In this document: piece by piece, positions 20,857-32,310 of the stretch
Numbering within the stretch: the stretch's first letter is position 1
How the letters are laid out: every line of letters starts with the position of its first letter
Assembly (NCBI GenBank): GCA_037962975.1
Contig: CM075670.1
Location: forward strand, 150,726,501-150,790,500
Origin: Clitoria ternatea
Lineage: Eukaryota > Streptophyta > Magnoliopsida > Fabales > Fabaceae
Reading direction: 5' to 3'
Length of the DNA stretch: 64,000 bases
The notes under the pieces: model-generated
Told to the model about the DNA's origin: nothing
The model's input: only the letters and a program-made list of their open reading frames with translations
The model's database searches: none
Translations under genes and position numbers: made by a program

Positions 20857-23481
20857 GTTTTTGGGTAATCCCATGATAAAATCCATCGCAATTGAGTCCC
20901 ATTTCCACACGGGGATCTCTAGAGGCTGCATTGCACCGTACGGTTTTTGGTGCTCTACTTTCGATTTCTGACAAGTGATACACTGGGCCACGTACTCCGC
21001 CACATCCTTCTTTAGTCCGGGCCACCAAAACTGTCTCCTCAAGTCGTGGTACATTTTCGTGGTTCCTGGGTGAATGCTGAGTAGGCTTTTGTGGGCTTCA
21101 TCAAGCACCATTCTTCTCAATCTTCCTTCACTTGGTATGTATATTCTGTTTCTCACCCGGAAGATCCCATCTGACCCCTCTGCCAAGGATAAATCCTTTC
21201 CTTTAGCCTGAATTTCCTTCATTTCAGCTAGGTAAGAGTCCGCCTGTTGCTGTTCGTACACGGATTTTAAGAATTCGTTGGCAATCCTCAACGTACCGAT
21301 TGTCATCTTCTGAGAGGAAGGGGTGTCAACATGCAAGTTCATGTCTCGGAACCGCTCCAACAACTCAACTTCTTTTGCCATCATGGCTGCTATGTGGAGG
21401 GATTTTCGACTCAATGCGTCTGCCACGACATTTGCCTTACCTGGGTGGTATTTCAACTCGAAATCATAGTCCTTCAAAAACTCAATCCATCTTCTCTGCC
21501 TCATGTTCAGCTCCTTTTGGTCAAATAGGTATTTGAGGCTCTTATGATCGCTGTACACTTCAAATTTGGACCCGTACAAGTAATGCCTCCAGATTTTTAA
21601 TGCGAAAACTACTGCTGCCAGCTCCAAGTCATGGGTCGGATAATGCTGCTCGTGGGGTCTCAATTGTCGAGAGGCATATGCTATCACTCGATCTTTCTGC
21701 ATGAGTACACATCCTAATCCGAGTCCGGACGTGTCACAATAGACCACGAAGCTTTCTCGTAACTCAGGTAATGCCAACACCGGAGCAGTTGTCAACTTAT
21801 TCTTCAGCTCTTGGAAGCTGTTCTCACACTCCGGACTCCACACGAAAGGAACGTTCTTCCAAGTCAATTTAGTCAGGGGTAATGCCAACTTAGAAAAACC
21901 TTCGATGAACCTTCTATAATAACCTGCCAAGCCCATAAAACTTCTTATTTCCGAGACCGATCTGGGCTTCTCCCATGCCATTACAGCAGCTACCTTCGCA
22001 GGATCCACCGAGACGCCTCGCTTGGAGATCACATGCCCGAGGAAGTGGATCTCATCCATCCAAAATTCACACTTTGAAAGCTTTGCAAACAATTGCTTCT
22101 CCTTCAACACTTGGAGTACCGCTCTGAGATGTCCTTCATGCTCCTCAGATGTCTTAGAATAAACTAGAATATCATCGATGAAGACAACAACAAACTGATC
22201 TAAGAAGGAGTGGAATATGCTGTTCATGTAATTCATGAAAACAGCAGGGGCGTTTGTCACACCGAACGGCATCACTACATACTCATAGTGACCATACCTA
22301 GTCCTAAAGGCAGTTTTAGGAATGTCCGAGTCCTTCACTCGGATTTGGTGATATCCCGATCGTAAGTCGATTTTCGAGAAGACTGAGGCTCCACGCAGCT
22401 GGTCAATTAAATCATCAATTCTAGGCAGTGGGTATCGATTCTTGATTGTGAGTTTGTTAAGTTGTCGATAATCTATACAAAGTCTCATGCTGCCATCCTT
22501 CTTCTTAACAAGTAGCACAGGTGCGCCCCATGGTGACACGCTTGGTCTAATGAACTGCTTCTCAAGCAACTCATCCACTTGTTTCTTCAACTCTGCCAAT
22601 TCAGTTGAGGACATTCTGTAGGGTGCACTGGAGACCGGTTCGGCTCCAGGGATCAAGTCTATAGAGAATTCGACTTCTCTATTGGGAGGCACACTCGGAA
22701 CGTCCTCTGGGAACACTTCTGGGAATTCGCAGACAACCGGAATTTCGTTCACTAGGGTCCCACGCTCATCTTTGGTTAGACAGAGCATCATAAATAGTTG
22801 GGTTATACCTAATGCCGTGCCATCTTCTGTGGGTTGTTTTGGGAAAACTATCTCTCGGTTTCTACAATCTACTAATATCTTATTGGCTGAAAGCCAATCT
22901 ATTCCAAGCACAATATCAAGACCCTTTAAGGGCATGCAAATCAGATCGAAGGTGAAACTCCGATCATACAACTCAAATGCTACATTTTTGCATATTGACG
23001 ATGTGAACACACTAGGGCCAGTAGGGCTGGCCACTTCCAAAGTCCGGTTCATAGACACAGTTGGTAGCTTCAACCGTTTCACGCACTCGTCAGCTATAAA
23101 AGAATGGGTAGCTCCCGAATCGAAAACAACATTAAGCGTATTCATTCCAAGTGAGCACTTACATTGTACTAGATCGTTTGCTGGTGCAACATCTTCTGCA
23201 TTGATGGTGTAGATTCTTCCTGTCGCTGTTGGGCCGGTGTTCCTCTCTCGGCTGTTCGGAGCACGCATCATATTTCCTCTGGTTCCGTTGCCTCTGCCAC
23301 CAGGTCGTTGATTATCATTCACTCGGGTTCTATCTTGAAATCCTCCTTGACGCACATTGGTGTTTGCCTGGCGGAGTTGGGGGCAGTCAGGACGAACGTG
23401 TCCCTTCTCTCCGCAGTGGTAGCATTTAACATTTGTATCATTGCAATCCTTAGCAAAGTGGTCACCGCCGCATTTAAAGCA
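20857..23481 (-). pseudogene. pol: Tekay protease, reverse transcriptase, RNase H and integrase zinc domain
   Basis: This is a long open stretch of about 875 codons. In order it has zinc-knuckle sequence CFKCGGDHFAKDC and CYHCGEKGHVRTDC, the protease motif VVFDSGATHSFIAD, RT blocks RLCIDYRQLNKLTIKNRYPL and MPFGVTNAPAVFM, the catalytic FIDDILVYS (22171-22182 for FIDD), RNase H (VVYCDTSGLGLGCVL, VYSDHKSLKYLF), and the integrase zinc-binding region (HPGTTKMYHDLRRQFWWPG, CITCQKSK). All catalytic residues I can check here are present. It ends at the TGA at 20854-20856. Confidence 0.95.
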
Positions 23482-24261
23482 TCAGCCATATCTTGGTCGT
23501 CCACTCATTTGTCTCCCTCGGTCATTATGGTTCTGATATCTGGTGAAGGGTTCATTCCTCCTCACGTTCCCTGGCCTCTTGAAACGTGATTGCTGAGGCC
23601 TCAGGTGCTGGTTGGCTCTGCTGCACTGGCCCGAATGGGCCCTGTCATCCTCTTCGAATATTCTACACTTGTTCACTAAGGCAGGGAAACTCCGGATTTC
23701 ATGGTATCTGCAGGCCCTCTTGATATCCGATCTCAGTCCATTCTCAAACTTAAGACACTTGGAGTTCTCCGTTCCTGGCTGCTGGAAGGGCGGATAGAAT
23801 AGGCACAATTCTTCGAACCTTGTTGCGTATTCTTCCACAGTCATGGAGCCCTGTTTTAACTCCATAAACTCCAGCTCCTTCCGACTCCTCACTGTGTCGG
23901 GAAAATATTTGTCTAAGAAGCAGGCCTTGAAATCGTTCCACGTCAGTTGATTATCATCTTCGGGGAATTGGCTTCTGGCTATTTTCCACTAATTCTCCGC
24001 TTCATCTCGCAGCATATACACTGCGCACTCCACCTTCTGGGCTTCGGTACAGTGAAGACCCCTAAAAATTCTCTCTAATTCCTGAGTCCACTTGAACGCC
24101 GCCTCAGGATTCCGTCCTCCTAAGAATTCACTCGGCTTCCTTTTTAAGAAGCGGTCCAGCACATGGCCATCCTCAGGTTGAGTCTGGCCTTGCCTTTCAA
24201 ACACATCAGCAAAGCGTTGGAATGTTGTGGCTATAGCCTCCATACTTTGACGATGCGCCAT
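23482..24261 (-). pseudogene. gag: Tekay gag
   Basis: The ATG at 24261 opens MAHRQSMEAIATTFQRFADV, a typical chromovirus gag start, and the gag core runs through FLGGRNPEAAFKWTQELERIF. A TAG at 23989-23991 replaces an expected Trp codon, and a TGA at 23482-23484 stops the frame just before the zinc knuckles. Between them the frame carries MELKQGSMTVEEYATRFEEL and CRYHEIRSF. Gag would form the particle that packages element RNA. All pieces lie in the same frame as pol, so the original product was one gag-pol polyprotein. Confidence 0.93.
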
Positions 24262-24531
24262 TCCTTATCCCTAAATTGACATTTATGGATAAGTATACGG
24301 AGCCACTTACTACCGATCTGGTTATTAGTCCAACAATTAATAGCTTAGCACATTATGTCATTCGCCTAAGTCATACACACAATCGGACCAGGGGAAAACA
24401 ACCCCTTGTCCTCAAGTCAATCATCAATCAAGTTCAACTAGTATCAGAACAATTTCAACCATTCAATCAAAAGACACACACACACCACCGCTTACACTTG
24501 GTAAGCATACTTTGGCCTTGGACTTTTCGGT
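24262..24531 (-). other. Tekay 5' untranslated leader
   Basis: The sequence between the gag ATG and the primer site holds no coding signal. In the minus orientation it is the element's leader RNA, a likely place for packaging signals, but nothing specific can be named. Confidence 0.6.
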
Positions 24532-24545
24532 CCGCTCTGATACCA
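24532..24545 (-). other. Primer binding site of Tekay element, tRNA-iMet
   Basis: On the minus strand TGGTATCAGAGCGG follows the 5' LTR after three bases. It is the initiator tRNA-Met site and has the same spacing as in LARD-1 and LARD-B. Confidence 0.92.
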
Positions 24546-24548
24546 AAA

Positions 24549-27166
24549 TGTAACACCCTAATTATTTGCAACTAATAAATCCCAAAATATGAGAAATTTT
24601 TTTTTTTTTTTACAAAAACAGTCACGTAACATTTGATGTAGAAGGGAGCAGGCAATGGGGAAAACTAAGAGCATTCACGCGCATATAGCAACCTACAGGG
24701 AAGCTAAAACTGGGGCCGGCTCAATGGGTTTATCGTAATGCACCAACACTAGGGCGGATTGCACAACACCGTTTGTTCGCTTAGACGGGGTCTGACACCG
24801 TCCAGGCGGAGTATGGTAATGCAGCAGCGGATAGAGGAGATTTCGCAATGAGGCTTTCCTTCGAGTAACATTGGTCACACAATAGGAGGAAGTAGATAAA
24901 GGGAAGATGTTAATACATTCACATGCGTAGCATTCGGTGGAAGGCGGAGTTAGAATCATCCTACTTGGCTAGGCGGGGTATATTCATCTTGGGCGGGCTG
25001 TCCTAGTTACTTGGGCGAGGTATGACGCCGCCTAAACGAAATCTACATAACGCCTCTTAACACCACTACAAGGTAATTTCCTCCATCGGGTATGGACAAG
25101 GGTTCACTAAGTAAATCCTCACACTCGCATTTCACTCAGAAAAACGAGAAGTTACAGGGTACATATACGTTAGTAGGTTGTGGAAGAAGGAAGAGTCTGA
25201 ACCTATTCTGCCCAACTCAACTAATTATGACAACGCCTGGGCGGACTCAACCACCACGCCCAGACCAGAGGGTCAACACCGGGGTCTCATTCTAACAACT
25301 ACACCGCTCCAGCGCGAATCCTCACGCTTGGCGAATTGCTCCCACACTTCGGGCGGGGTACGACTCCGCCCAACGTATCCGACATAAATTTTCCTAAGAC
25401 AATTCTCGGTTCACTCAGACTTGGCTATAACCTGCTCAATCAGACTGTCCCTGCGTATCCATTAAAGCACAATTATGAAACAAGGCAGCACATAGCATCA
25501 CACACACCAAAACCATACATCCATATATATACATAAAAGTGTATGTCAATATTTACAATACAAAATCGGACTTCTCCTTGCCCGTAAAGTTCTATTCATC
25601 CCTAAAACATTAACGTCCGGTATGAGCCAGTCCGGGCTTAATCTAACAACGCCTTAATTAAACCTTCCAAATGCATCAGCACTCCGCCCAGCATTCCAGC
25701 TCTGCTTTTGATCCTCCTCACGAGAAACATTCACTGAAAATAACCACTGCAGGGGTGAGCTTTTACATGTATAATGATACTCACAGACTCGGTATCAGCG
25801 TCAGTAAACGCTCCTGCTATCATTCAACCTTTCTCAAGTAACCAAGTTCACATAGTTCAAACAACATTCATGACACACACATGATACACAGAGTTTATTC
25901 CACATCCAAATATATATTCATGCATTCCAAATCACACACATATACATACATAGATTTATACACCACCACAATCAGCCTTATTTCTATATGCATGCCTGCG
26001 GATCCGACTCGGGTAAAGACTCTCAGTTACGGTCCCCTTTTCTTCTGGCCCCTCGTCCCTCAACTCTTACCAGGTGGCACCGGCCTCCCCACGGCGTCTC
26101 GAGACTCTCTTCTCTAGCTCCAACGGCTACCACGAGCTCTATTGGGATCTAGCCAGGGTTGGTAACTGGAAGTCGTTTCCCTTGGGGTTCTTGACCTTCT
26201 ATGGGTCACCCCACTCTTACTCATGCAACTAACACATTCATTATTATACATCATCGCGCCATGAACACCTTACCGTAGTCATTAAGTAAGAACGGATATC
26301 CCCCACTACTCGTAATCATTCAGTCAGTCACACCAGCGCATGTTACAATCGGTCATCAGACTAACAATATTGAGCAATCCAATTAAGAACATGCACATAC
26401 ATACTTTTCATAGTGACAACAAAATAGATCCATGCATATCATCCATCATTATCATCCACGAACAGGCTACACCATCGCCACGAAGATCACTATCAAAATC
26501 TCAAATCATGCATCAGTTTTAGTAATTATGAATACATGCACACATGCACAGCATCAGTTCTAATGATTATAAATACATGCACACACACACACCCGCACTC
26601 AGCAATACGTTCATCCGGTACCGTTCTTAGACCATGCATTCGACATGCAAGCGCCCCCTACCTTTAGAAGAACCTCAGAAACCTTTCTGTTCTTGTTGTT
26701 GGGTCCGACGTCTTTCTCCTGGTTCGTTCGGTCTTCCTTGGCTTGTCGTATCCTGCGCCTGATTCTGGGATGAAGTGTGGTCCGTTCCCCCGTACTGCAA
26801 CCAAGACCTCCGGGAGTGAAGAGTAAGATAGAAGAAGAAGAAAGATGGAGACGAAGGGAGGAAGTAGAGAATGAAGTGACGGAGAAGGGAGTCTGAAGAA
26901 AGAGTAAGTGCGTTCCTCCCCAAGGCTCACGTTTTATATATATATATATATATATGCATGCGCACAGTAAAAGAAGAGTGGGATGGGAGAGTGCGTGCCT
27001 AGCAGTCACGTGCACTCCACCCCATCCCCTGACCATCACCATCTTTAATATTTTAATGGCTTGATCCTAATTAGTTAAATGTAATTAACAGTTATTTCTT
27101 AGTTAAAATCAAATCTTAATGGTTTATTCTTCACTCAGCATTTAATTTCAAAACTGGGATGTTACA
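24549..27166 (-). repeat. 5' LTR of Tekay element (right copy)
   Basis: It matches 17175-19793 nearly base for base; most differences are transitions. It holds the same T run (24599-24612), the GC-rich near-palindromes and the CTCACCCC module, and a slightly different TA run (26935-26955). Confidence 0.94.
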
Positions 27167-27987
27167 CCCTTCACTCTCGAGAACTCTCTCTGCAAACTCC
27201 CTCTTCTCTCTTCTTCTTATTCTCTTCCTCCCCCTTTTTCTTCTCCTTCTCTGCTCTCTACTCCATTCCCCATTCGAAAGCCAAGTGACGGTGCGGCAGA
27301 GAAGTCAAGCTTCCTCATACGGGTGGAGGACGAGCGTCGAAGCAGAAGAATCTCTCGGAGTCTCGCAGTTGGTAGGGGGAGTACCTTACATATTAAATGC
27401 ATGGGTTACGAACGGGTTTGGAAGACATTGATAATTGTGGAACTGTATTCTGTTGTATAATATGCTTGCATGTAGAATATCCGAGTGTATGACAAGTGAG
27501 AGTGAGTGTTGCATGTTATCATCGTCCTTGAGGATGCATATGTTACCATAAAACCTGATTGCATGATTGTGTTGTGTTGATGAGAATGCTTTATTGAATC
27601 TGTTCGTGTTTATAGGAATGTATGCGTTGATTGAGTCCTGACACTGTCATATACCGTTTGCATGTTGTGTTACGGTTGATTGGAATACTTGTGTGAACCT
27701 GTTAATCTTCATGTAAATGCATGCGTTGATTAAGTTCTGATACTGCTGTGAACAGAGTGCATGTTAAACTCGAGTTGATGAAAATGCTCATTGAAGCTTG
27801 ATATTGATTGACACCGACTGCATTAGACTCATATGCTGCTATGATGATGATTACATGGAAGTTTGTATGTGTTAAATTAACATGCGGAGTTCTGAGAATG
27901 TGAATTACCGACTGTATGTGAAATATGTGTGATTGAATAAGAGGATGTGTGTATGAATTCAATGCTGTGTGTCGAATCCGCGTGTGG

Positions 27988-28241
27988 CGCATGGGATGCG
28001 TTTGTGCTGAGAGCACGTAGTGTGGGACACTACCATCGGTTATTCAGCGTGGGATGCTGTAAAATCCTTGAGTGGGACTCAAGGTAGCCCTTGAGTGGGA
28101 CTCGGGCTGCCTGTGAACACCTCCGTTGGCACTGAGAGCGTTGGTGTCACCTGTGGGCAAACGGTTAGGTACCTGTAAAACGGCCAAGCAGCTGGGAGCT
28201 GAAACGGTAGCTAAGAGTTATGTATAAAAGGCTGAGAGCCT
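27988..28241 (+). repeat. Array of hairpins with a constant five-base loop
   Basis: Hairpins with loop TGGGA, TGAGA or TAAGA and different stems are: CGCA/TGCG (27988-28000), GTGC/GCAC (28004-28016), GTAGTG/CACTAC (28017-28033), CAGCG/TGCTG with one G-T pair (28045-28059), CCTTGAG/CTCAAGG (28066-28084), AGCCC-TT-GAG/CTCGGGCT with a TT bulge (28086-28108), CAGC/GCTG (28189-28201), TAGC/GTTA (28208-28220) and AGGC/GCCT (28229-28241). The loop is kept while stems change and still pair. The function is unknown. Confidence 0.8.
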
Positions 28242-28667
28242 ACATTGCAACGTTAGAACCGATTACACACGTATGCGGAACTGAGTGAATAATCTGTGCA
28301 TATATGGCTACTGATGTTATGTGGAATTAATTATGCATGTGATGATGTTAGTGAAGTGGTGTTTACTTGTGAATGAGTGCGTTATTCCGTGTGCATGTGC
28401 TATAATTGCTGACTGAAACCTGCTCCGTGAATGTATAATATGTTGTTGAGGAGTTGTGAATACATTTATATCTAAGTGAGAATTGTGTATTCTGATTGAT
28501 AAATGTTATATAGAGATATCCTGACTCAAGGACCCTTAGCATTGTGTCACTGACTGTGGAATGTTAATATTATTGAGTTGACGTATGATTGTGTGTGTGT
28601 ATGGGTATATGTTGTTGTATGAACGTGAAGTAACCTGAATCGGTATCTATCATTTAAAATTTAAGAT

Positions 28668-28828
28668 GCTCACCCCTGCAGTGGTAATTTTTCAGTGAAT
28701 GTCTCTCGGGATGAGGATCAGAGGTAGAGTTGGAACGCCGGATGAAGTGCTGATGCACTATGGAGGCTTTATGACTGCGTACATGTCGCATAAAATGTTT
28801 TAAGTTAGGCCTTGGCCGGCTCATGTCT
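28668..28828 (+). promoter_or_regulatory. Conserved LTR module of LTR-C
   Basis: GCTCACCCCTGCAGTGG is followed by TTTTTCAGTGAATGT and, about 120 bases on, by GGCCTTGGCCGGCTCATG. The first two words are shared with the Tekay LTR (minus strand, 18355-18395). LARD-B has the same order at 32160-32310. It always follows a hairpin-rich stretch. Confidence 0.5.
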
Positions 28829-31622
28829 GATGTTAGTGTTTTGAACAAACAAAATCCTTATGGGACGGAAAGAGTATGATAACGTGTTTGTAAACATCAA
28901 TATACACTCTTATATATATATATAGCTACGTGTATGCCATGCTGCATGTTTATCTCATTCCGTGTGTGATGATTGAGTAGCATATACATATTCATGCTCT
29001 GTTGGGTGCACTGGGATAGTATGACTTAGTATAAAGGAAGCCATGAAACTCTTAAAGAGAGGTTTAAGTTAGCAGGAGAGCTTGGGCCGAAAGGGCTATA
29101 TCGCCGAGTAAGAAACGAGCAAAATTCCCCGAGTGATTATGAGAGCGGTCATTACCGAGTGGAAATTATAAGTAAAACCCGAGTGAGGAAGAGTTCGTAT
29201 TCCCGAGTGAAAACCCTGAGCGATCCTCTCCTGAAAAAGAAGTTAGTGTAGTGGGTTAGAATGGAATGGATTTTGAGTGTAAGATATTTATAATCTGAGT
29301 GAGTTAGATGTCATTATCCGAGGGAATGAGTGAAGGATGACTCTGGGTCCGAGCGTCTGCTTAGCCGAGTGTGGCTTCCCGCTCCAGCGAGCAAGATACT
29401 CGCTCCAGCGAGTGCGGTTTTAGGAAGGCTTGTGATGGCCTCGCTTAGGCGGAGTCATACCTCGCCCGAGCGACTAGGACGGTTCTCCCAAGCGTGTGGG
29501 ATTGCGCTAAAGCGAGTAGATGTTAATGTGGAACTCCGCCCAATTACCTCCCTCTTCCATTGTTGCATTATCATGTCTCGCTCGGCGGTGTTGGACCCCG
29601 CTTAAGCGAATGGACGTTGTGGTGGAATTCGCCCAGGCGTTGTCTGTAACATCCCAAATTTTTATGAAGGTGAACAATGTGGTAAATGACTTAGAATGGG
29701 AATTGTTGTGTATGAACATTGGATACAAGTATTAAATAATTATTATAAGGCATATGAAGTATAGAAGTAAGTTAATTGGCTTTGGATGGATTTTGGCATG
29801 TATGGTTGTTGGGGACTTATGTTCTGCCCAGGTTTTGATATTCTCACCCGAGCGAGAGGGATTCTCGATCAAGCGATAATCTTTTGTGTTGGTTTTAGGG
29901 TCTCTGGCCCGATCTCGCCCAGGCGAATGGGCTACTCGCTCAAGCGAGTTAAGTGTGAAGCGAGCAGAAGAGAGATTCTGGACGAATCTCGCTCAAGCAA
30001 ATGTTGTCGCGCTTGAGCGAGCGAGAGAGGGTGTGGATTCTGAGTGTTGGTCACTCAAGCGAGCCTGGGACGCTTGAGCGAGTGGTGTGGGGTCTGATGC
30101 TGGGACCCTATGCGAAGGTCACTAAGAGGGTAATAATAATAATATTATTATGCCTTGGTGGCTTATGAGAGAAGCTTTGGTCCTCTCTTTTTCCTTTTTC
30201 GCGTGGTCCCTACGTTGTTGGCTGAATGCTTAGTTGGATGGGAGTAATCATTGCTGAGAGAGTTTGCATTAAATACAGATGGGATTGCATTAATGAGGAT
30301 GGAATGTTGATTGAAATGGGAGCAGACACTGGCTGCATGGAGATAAGTCTTCAGCTTCACGTTTTCTCTCCCCATCCTCTCCATTTTGCTTGGTGTGTGT
30401 TATTATGAGTGAGAGAAATGCTCCTCCTTCTCTCTAGAGTTCATTAAAGCTTCTGCTTCATCTTCCTCTTCTCCTTCATCTTCTTCTTCCACTCATGCTT
30501 GGTGTAGAACCGAGTGGAAGAGTGTGGCTGTGTAAGGAACAGCTTGGTGAGTGAAACAGCTTGTGGCTGTGTGTGTAAGCTGGGTTACACCTTGCTTTCT
30601 TGGTGCTTCTCCTTCTTCCTCTCCTTCTTCCTCCATGTGATGGGTTGTATGAGGCTCAGTTCGGAGAGCCTGCAGCAGCTGGGTGTGTGTGTGCATGCCT
30701 CGGTTTGTGGAGGCATGATGGTTCACAGATGACGAGGTTGAGCTACTCTTGTGAGGATGAAGACATGCATGATGCATGAAGGCATGGTGGTCCTCCACTG
30801 TTGGTGAGGACTGACTCTTGATGCTGTTCTTGTGATGGATACAGCGTTGGAGTTCTTCACTGAGCTGGGTGAAGACTGAGTTGAGTCTTGATGACTCTTT
30901 CCAGTGTTGAAAGCCAAGCAGGGTGCTGCTGTGGCTGGACCGAGTGGTCCTGTGACTCCTGGAAGCTTCATCCAGGTAAGGGGAGCTATTGCATCTTAAG
31001 TGTATAGTTTATGGACGGACTTCCGGGTGACTTCATTGCATTGTGTTATGTTTTATTGGATGTTGTATGTTGTTAAGTTGAACCCAGATTGTTGTTTGTT
31101 ATTTTAATGGTGTATGATTATCCGTCCAAGAGATGCATGATGTTATTGTGATGATGATTATATTATGATGCTTGAGATGCATGTATGTTGATGTGGAGTG
31201 CATGTGTGATCCTCTATTTGTCCCTGGATGTGTTGTACATTTGAATGCATGTGAATGTTATTGATGCATATGTGTATGCCGAATGCATGAATGGGGACTG
31301 TTATGATGGATGCCGAGTGGGCTTTATAGAGGAAGGCCCCGAAATGCTTACTGTAAAGGATAAATCCGAGTGAATATAGGATAATCCGAGTGAATGGCAT
31401 AGTGATTGTCGAGTGAATGGTATGGTGATTACCGAGTGAATGGCATAGTGATTGCCGAGTGGATAGCATAGGATTGCCGAGTGGATGTGGTATAAGCCGA
31501 GTCATCTGATTGTTGTTAAATTGCCGAGTGCACATGATGTTGAACGCAGATTCCGAGTGGGCAATCGAATGAATATGAGTTGAAGTTATATGCATACGTG
31601 TTATTGTGTTATTGAATATGAA

Positions 31623-31926
31623 CACCTTGCGGGGTGCCACGAGGGTGTGATCCCGAGTGAAGAGGACGTGGTCCTAATGTTGAATATGATGAAAGACCCG
31701 GGTTGGACTCGGGCAGTGCCTGGGGCACTAAGTGTGAAATGAGACGCTTGATGAAATGCCGAGTGCATTGGCGTGGAACGCCGAGTGAATGAAATCATAT
31801 ACATCCGATTCACTACTGGAATGCGTTGGACTCCTACACTGATCGGTAATCAGATGACAACATATGGTGAATATGGCTAAGTCCTGGAGCTGGGCTCGGA
31901 CAGACTCCTTGAGCATGGCTCGGAGT
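31623..31926 (+). repeat. Hairpin array in LARD-B 5' LTR
   Basis: Hairpins include CACC-TTGCGG-GGTG (31623-31636), AGGAC-GTG-GTCCT (31663-31675), CCCGGG-TTGGA-CTCGGG (31697-31713), AGTGC-CTGGG-GCACT (31715-31729), AAGTGT/ACGCTT (31730-31749), GGCGT-GGA-ACGCC (31770-31782), a 7-bp stem with TG bulge (31882-31900) and a 9-bp stem with TT bulge and ATG loop (31904-31926). The same array is at 37738-38041 in the 3' LTR. Confidence 0.8.
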
Positions 31927-32159
31927 ATGAATAATGTTGATATAGTCTCGGGGATGAGAGAAATCCGAGTGAGCCAGTATACTTGTACTGAGTGAATTGA
32001 GCTTTATAGCCGAGTGAAATGGGTGAAATCCCGATCGGAAGATGCTTGTGATTGTTCATGTTGAATGACAGTGTTTATATACTGATTGATGTTGTGTGCT
32101 ATGGCATGTTGTGGATTCTATGATTAATCCGAGCCAATATCTGTCATTTAATATGTAAT

Positions 32160-32310
32160 GCTCACCCCTACACCATTTTTCAGTGTTTGCAGGTCGGCTT
32201 GGCATGTTATGATGGCCTTAAACCCGAGTGATGGGTATTTATGATGAGGCTGTATGAATAATGTTATATCCCGAGTACGTTTGATGTACTAAAGCCTTGG
32301 CCGGCTCATA
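32160..32310 (+). promoter_or_regulatory. Conserved LTR module of LARD-B 5' LTR
   Basis: GCTCACCCCTACACC, then TTTTTCAGTGTTTGCAGG and, after about 100 bases, AAAGCCTTGGCCGGCTCAT. The 3' LTR copy is at about 38276-38425. The order and spacing match LTR-C. Confidence 0.5.

Larger units (their letters stand above)
17175..27166 (-). mobile_element. Tekay-type chromovirus (Ty3/gypsy), complete
   Basis: LTRs of 2,619 and 2,618 bp (17175-19793 and 24549-27166) start TGTAACACCC and end GATGTTACA. CCCTT stands at 17170-17174 and 27167-27171. About twenty differences by eye between the LTRs (roughly 0.8-1%) indicate a recent insertion. The primer site is tRNA-iMet and the interior is one gag-pol frame ending in a chromodomain, as in plant Tekay/Del chromoviruses. 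It is the best-preserved coding element in the window, but five stop codons make it inactive. Confidence 0.95.
27172..29644 (+). repeat. LTR-C, part 2 (body)
   Basis: It starts CACTCTCGAGAAC after the second CCCTT and contains a pyrimidine-rich leader (27175-27270), a hairpin array (27988-28241), the CTCACCCCTGCAGTGG...CCTTGGCCGGCTCAT module (28668-28828), scattered CCGAGTG words (29100-29320) and GC-rich near-palindromes such as CTCGCTCCAGCGAG (29380-29640). It ends at TTGTC (29640-29644), the target of LARD-B. Confidence 0.85.

Noticed and set aside
22682..23212. Long plus-strand frames opposite the Tekay gag-pol, for example 176 codons
   Set aside because: They are antisense shadows of the minus-strand polyprotein, whose motifs are unambiguous.
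30514..30732. Cysteine-rich small frames repeated at 30514-30732 and 36630-36848
   Set aside because: They are the two LTR copies of one element. The codons are built from CT-rich and GTGTGT stretches, with no signal peptide followed by a recognisable peptide family.
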